A DNA stretch of 64,000 bases from an archaeon (GTDB lineage: Archaea > Asgardarchaeota > Thorarchaeia > Thorarchaeales > Thorarchaeaceae): NCBI GenBank assembly GCA_024275415.1, contig JAJRZD010000082.1, positions 19,731-83,730 on the forward strand, read 5' to 3'. The notes beneath the pieces were generated by a model. That model made no database searches, was not told the DNA's origin, and saw nothing but the letters and a program-made list of their open reading frames with translations. Positions 62,001-64,000 of this stretch are shown here, in pieces. Numbering within the stretch: the first letter of the stretch is position 1; each line of letters begins with the position of its first letter. Both the position numbers and the translations under genes were made by a program.

Positions 62001-62068
62001 TGATGAGCATCATCGGCCCGATATTCCAAGCTAAGACTAGGCTCCTCAAAGCTACAGATCTAGCATAA
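59060..62068 (+). CDS. Giant coiled-coil protein with TrmB-like N- and C-terminal domains
   Basis: A 1002-residue soluble protein. Residues 40-115 form a winged helix of the TrmB type (ELEIYSLIIAYGNATIGDLH, then LENIIEKLKSKNMIIELPG). Residues 120-850 are an almost unbroken helical array with apolipoprotein- or chemoreceptor-like repeats rich in S, E, A, K. The last 150 residues (HIIDMLERAKSKVTLIIPE, GVELVVTESG, VFACVRDSEEVLMAPA) match the phospholipase-D-like ligand domain of TrmB regulators. It is thus a TrmB-like regulator whose linker has grown to some 700 residues. TTG at 59060 is the only in-frame start after a stop, with GGAG nearby. It might bridge distant DNA sites or tether DNA to a structure. 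Confidence 0.85.
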   Translation: MTEEPDRGNNEQEGKQDVPEAKEEDGTRKPDEQTQMLEIADDELEIYSLIIAYGNATIGDLHLLSKGKSLDDLENIIEKLKSKNMIIELPGIIPRYHVVPPFEGLAKEVSEVTERIDELKRQLIEQIRTAASNVRNELVTIANNSLQSIEEHHASVKQTKTAATRAVDSSVETLQAIKEDAEQKFVSSLGDIQSNWKNKTSQIIQTSQEGLKGILDSSGEKMKELMSENKTASENLAATMRTDLVNSLSNLQTNTVSKVKNQASSMDTLLNGELESFKGRMEEGKQGIISSLKQVGQTVDSSLGKISQDIHNSGSQTESEAIAAMDTAVSTIKEEVSSVGSRLNEAIDDHTRKSDGLLQEHSNSLDSALEQLDSVHSSTIGELKESHSQALDGFAAETRSHMSSMSQRVSEFEGSTKSLLDSTSQSLSAIGRRSLQEFHNTTSEYSTEVAQDTQSIITIRKEHLEKTFSDLLVKIQNTLTEEMKGISTSLDELSVKIASSHKGMLSSLESTRADSERALEEKLAEANESAANSLAQTRSTLDNSIKEIEAGLVQTIDNAKASTVSATNRLEQALGQASNTMKASRDSFIEATRTSQNELSESFSANVSSIVSEGNQKLNNVKETAESNLKQSFNESLDRFNADIQNAKSSMAETVQSGSGEISSAFASSVESFEGTIAELKSSVSTMTQSIESDMGSFERDASAKVEELVSAQTAANDASLERAVQKVDNTINEAFSNIQSANEELSRSAESASDELGKSATELFSQSMQTGTGELEGLTKKIKANISKSYKDLEGLANSIKDSLAASVGELESNPMIGLTEETLATAFPSDGESAILSKQIAENLTEIWRKVQASDFPGARKTWTVVTRKAVNAHIIDMLERAKSKVTLIIPEASDVPTDVLAKLKTTTGVELVVTESGMLKQAVKPLVGRGNIRIRGRSEKDVFACVRDSEEVLMAPAATRDEDVIGVVSEDDGFVKFVMSIIGPIFQAKTRLLKATDLA

Positions 62069-62136
62069 TAAAAACAAGTCAGTGGTGGCCTGCAATAGCA
62101 GTGCTACCACTACAAAAGAAACGGAGGAAATTGCAT

Positions 62137-62823
62137 TCACTCCCAGAGGAGTGCTTGCACTTCCTGCTGGTGTTCGACCTCCAAATCATCGAAACCCTTC
62201 AGCCTCTCTCTTGGGATTCCCCAAATCTTGTCAGAGATACAGGTGATGTGATGCCATTTATACGTCAAGTGATCCTGAAAGAACGAAGGCTCACCAGCTC
62301 GAAGTACGCCTTTGTCAATTCGTTCATAGCAGGACCTGCAAGTGGATCTGCTTGATTTTGCTGGCTCAATCAACCAGTCCTCTTGGGGGACATATCCGGT
62401 TCGGGACGGAGGATCTAATGTTGCCAAGAAATCTTCAACATCTTGACCGACTGCCTGTGGTGTCATTTTGATGGTAAAAATATCATAATCAGAGGGAGAG
62501 TATGTCAAGTCCACAGACCCGTTCTTGTACGATTTCTTGAATTCAGTATTGGGCGGATATCGACCGGTTTCGCGCATGAAAAAGAGCATCTTCTTAGCCA
62601 AGTAGTTCGAAGCCTCTTTTTTTCCGTCCACAGAATTCAGACCATCATCATGTGCAATACTATATTTCGTGACAACAAAAGTCATTCCGAGATCGTTCGT
62701 TTCACGTCCCTTCTCAAGAACCAGTGAGCCGACTGGGACTTTCGTTTTCGCACTGCGAAACGAGAAAGTTTCAGTATCAATGACATATGCCCAGTCCAAC
62801 TCACATTGAATGAATTCTGTCAA
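62137..62823 (-). CDS. Protein with C-terminal PARP-type zinc finger
   Basis: A 228-residue protein of unknown N-terminal fold (residues 1-150, beta-rich, with SVDLTYSPSDYDIFTIKM) and a C-terminal zinc finger of the PARP class: C162, C165, H192 and C195 in C-x2-C-x26-H-x2-C spacing (STCRSCYERIDKGVLRAG, then YKWHHITCI). In eukaryotes this finger reads DNA breaks; no ADP-ribosyltransferase domain is present here. The TTG at 62823 is taken as start because the longer frame (GTG 62892) runs through the TATA box at 62858-62868. It may be a DNA-damage or single-strand-break binding protein by analogy only. Confidence 0.75.
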   Translation of the reverse strand: MTEFIQCELDWAYVIDTETFSFRSAKTKVPVGSLVLEKGRETNDLGMTFVVTKYSIAHDDGLNSVDGKKEASNYLAKKMLFFMRETGRYPPNTEFKKSYKNGSVDLTYSPSDYDIFTIKMTPQAVGQDVEDFLATLDPPSRTGYVPQEDWLIEPAKSSRSTCRSCYERIDKGVLRAGEPSFFQDHLTYKWHHITCISDKIWGIPRERLKGFDDLEVEHQQEVQALLWE

Positions 62824-62857
62824 TGCAACATGCCTCAGATATGTTTGAGTAGCAATG

Positions 62858-62868
62858 GTATATAAAAG
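62858..62868 (-). promoter_or_regulatory. TATA box of the zinc finger gene
   Basis: The minus strand reads CTTTTATATAC, an excellent archaeal TATA box. It lies inside the longest open frame and predicts a transcript start near 62838, which makes TTG 62823 the first usable start. Confidence 0.6.
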
Positions 62869-62928
62869 CCACGAAGACTGGTTGAACCGCACCGATGCAA
62901 ATCATTTTATGTGACCAAAGAACGGCAG

Positions 62929-64000
62929 ATGTCGATGCCAATGGTGAATCGTAATGAGGTTTCCAGAGCTGCTGGACTGTCCGTCATCGCCGCAATTTTT
63001 CTGACTTCGATAAAGCTTGTAGTGGGAATCCTTACTAATTCTCTTGGGATTATTTCAGAGGCATTGCATAGTGGACTTGATCTCATGGCTGCGGGTATCA
63101 CGTTCATTGCAGTGCATCGGGCTGCAAAGGCTCCAGACCAAGACCATCCATATGGTCACGGAAAAATCGAAAACTTTGCGGCATTGGCAGAAACTGTCAT
63201 CCTCTGGATAACTGCACTCTGGATCATCTCAGAGGCATGGAATCGTATCATTCATCAGGAGTGGCCAGAAGCAAACATCATCGGCGTAATAGTAATGGTG
63301 ATTAGCATCATTGTGGATTATGAACGGAGCAAGATACTCTATCGCGTCGCTGAAGAACATTCTAGCCAAGCATTGGAAGCAGATGCACTTCATTTTCATA
63401 CTGATATGTATTCATCAGCTGTGGTATTGATTGGACTGGGACTTGTCTGGATAGGTTTCCCAATTGGGGATGCTCTGGCTGCGATTGGTGTTGCCATCGT
63501 AATATTCATTGCTTCATTCCGTCTGAGCAAGGAGGCTTATAGCGTCCTAATTGACGCAGCGCCAAGGGATATCGAGGTTTCAATAAGAGATATGGTGCAG
63601 TCGATTCCTGGAGTTATCACATTACAAAGAGTTCGTGCTCGTTCTTCAGGCCCAAACCTCTTTGTTGACCTAGTAGTACAGGTGAATGCATCGACCTCAG
63701 TAGATGATGCTCATAGCATCGCAAGTCTCATCGAAAACAGGATTTCACATCTTGCCAAGAATGTTGATTGTGTAGTTCACATTGAGCCAAAAACCCATTC
63801 TGTCCCTCACGAACGAAACGACCGGATCTTCACAAAACTGCTTGAGATTGCTAAGGCACACCCAAAGGTAGACAGTGTCCATAATGTTCGCATTCTCCAT
63901 CTTCAGAACGGGCTCCATATCCTAGCGGATCTAGAGATGCCCTCAGACATGACCGTCAGGGACGCCCATGAGGTCTCAGAGGAGTTCGAGGAATTGGTAA
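62929..64000 (+). CDS. Cation diffusion facilitator metal transporter (3' end outside window)
   Basis: The frame is open from ATG 62929 to the window end, at least 357 residues. It exchanges divalent metal for protons across the membrane. Six spans are present; the transport site shows as H-x3-D in span 2 (EALHSGLDL) and again in span 5 (LHFHTDMYSS), with the family signature DHPYGHGKIENFAAL after span 2. The C-terminal cytoplasmic domain (VIDAAPRDIEVSIRDM onward) continues into a second, similar copy (KLLEIAKAHPKVDSVHNVRI), making a tandem cytoplasmic part longer than usual. ATG 62935 and 62941 are alternative starts. Metal specificity is not certain from HD-HD sites, which often mean zinc or cadmium. 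Confidence 0.9.
   Translation, partial: MSMPMVNRNEVSRAAGLSVIAAIFLTSIKLVVGILTNSLGIISEALHSGLDLMAAGITFIAVHRAAKAPDQDHPYGHGKIENFAALAETVILWITALWIISEAWNRIIHQEWPEANIIGVIVMVISIIVDYERSKILYRVAEEHSSQALEADALHFHTDMYSSAVVLIGLGLVWIGFPIGDALAAIGVAIVIFIASFRLSKEAYSVLIDAAPRDIEVSIRDMVQSIPGVITLQRVRARSSGPNLFVDLVVQVNASTSVDDAHSIASLIENRISHLAKNVDCVVHIEPKTHSVPHERNDRIFTKLLEIAKAHPKVDSVHNVRILHLQNGLHILADLEMPSDMTVRDAHEVSEEFEELV

Overview
The window looks like a piece of an archaeal chromosome, most likely from an Asgard archaeon (Thorarchaeota-like is my best guess, by inference only). Promoters carry archaeal TATA boxes, ribosome binding sites are GGTG/GGAGG-like, and the tyrosyl-tRNA synthetase and TrmB regulators are archaeal in type. 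There are Ras-superfamily GTPases with longin-like partners, a leucine-rich-repeat protein, a PARP-type zinc finger protein and very large type I surface proteins. No tRNA or rRNA gene was found.

Layout. 1-4259: the end of a histidine kinase, a small unknown gene, a leucine-rich-repeat protein in an operon with an unknown protein, and a ferritin-like protein. 4305-9690: two tandem copies, on the minus strand, of a four-gene cassette (zinc-ribbon protein, longin-like protein, polytopic membrane protein, small GTPase); this is the strongest candidate for an undescribed system. 9988-14911: indolepyruvate:ferredoxin oxidoreductase (iorAB), a small unknown gene, a thioredoxin-reductase-like flavoprotein and an ICMT-like membrane methyltransferase. 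14969-17523: a P1B metal ATPase divergent from a NikR-like regulator. 17697-19150: a CRISPR array of 22 repeats without cas genes in the window, read from the minus strand, whose spacers are strikingly rich in perfect inverted repeats. 19151-20325: the probable leader and an IS4-type transposase remnant between 17-bp inverted repeats.

20429-22646 is a redox island: ferritin-like protein, one-cysteine thioredoxin-like protein, HxlR regulator and a double-cluster ferredoxin-like protein. 22885-23711 is a HepT-MntA toxin-antitoxin pair. Then follow an isoaspartyl peptidase/asparaginase, a multi-spanning membrane histidine kinase, a MacB-like ABC exporter, a small surface protein and tyrS. 33522-37395 holds two decayed copies of an AAA ATPase/DUF4276 pair, part of a B12-radical-SAM gene, and an intact secreted DUF4091 protein. 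37455-40628 has an aldo/keto reductase and an AT-rich restriction-modification island (methyltransferase, winged-helix protein, HNH endonuclease). 40905-42569 encodes a TrmB-MEDS regulator and a small winged-helix protein.

42754-57229 is a two-gene operon of giant membrane-anchored surface proteins of about 2640 and 2182 residues, nearly a quarter of the window. The right end has a single-span membrane protein, a 1002-residue coiled-coil protein with TrmB-like ends, a PARP-type zinc finger protein and a cation diffusion facilitator cut by the window edge.

Start codons were adjusted from the longest open frame wherever a ribosome binding site, TATA spacing or a paralogue argued for it. Family calls rest on motifs read by eye; no database search was run.
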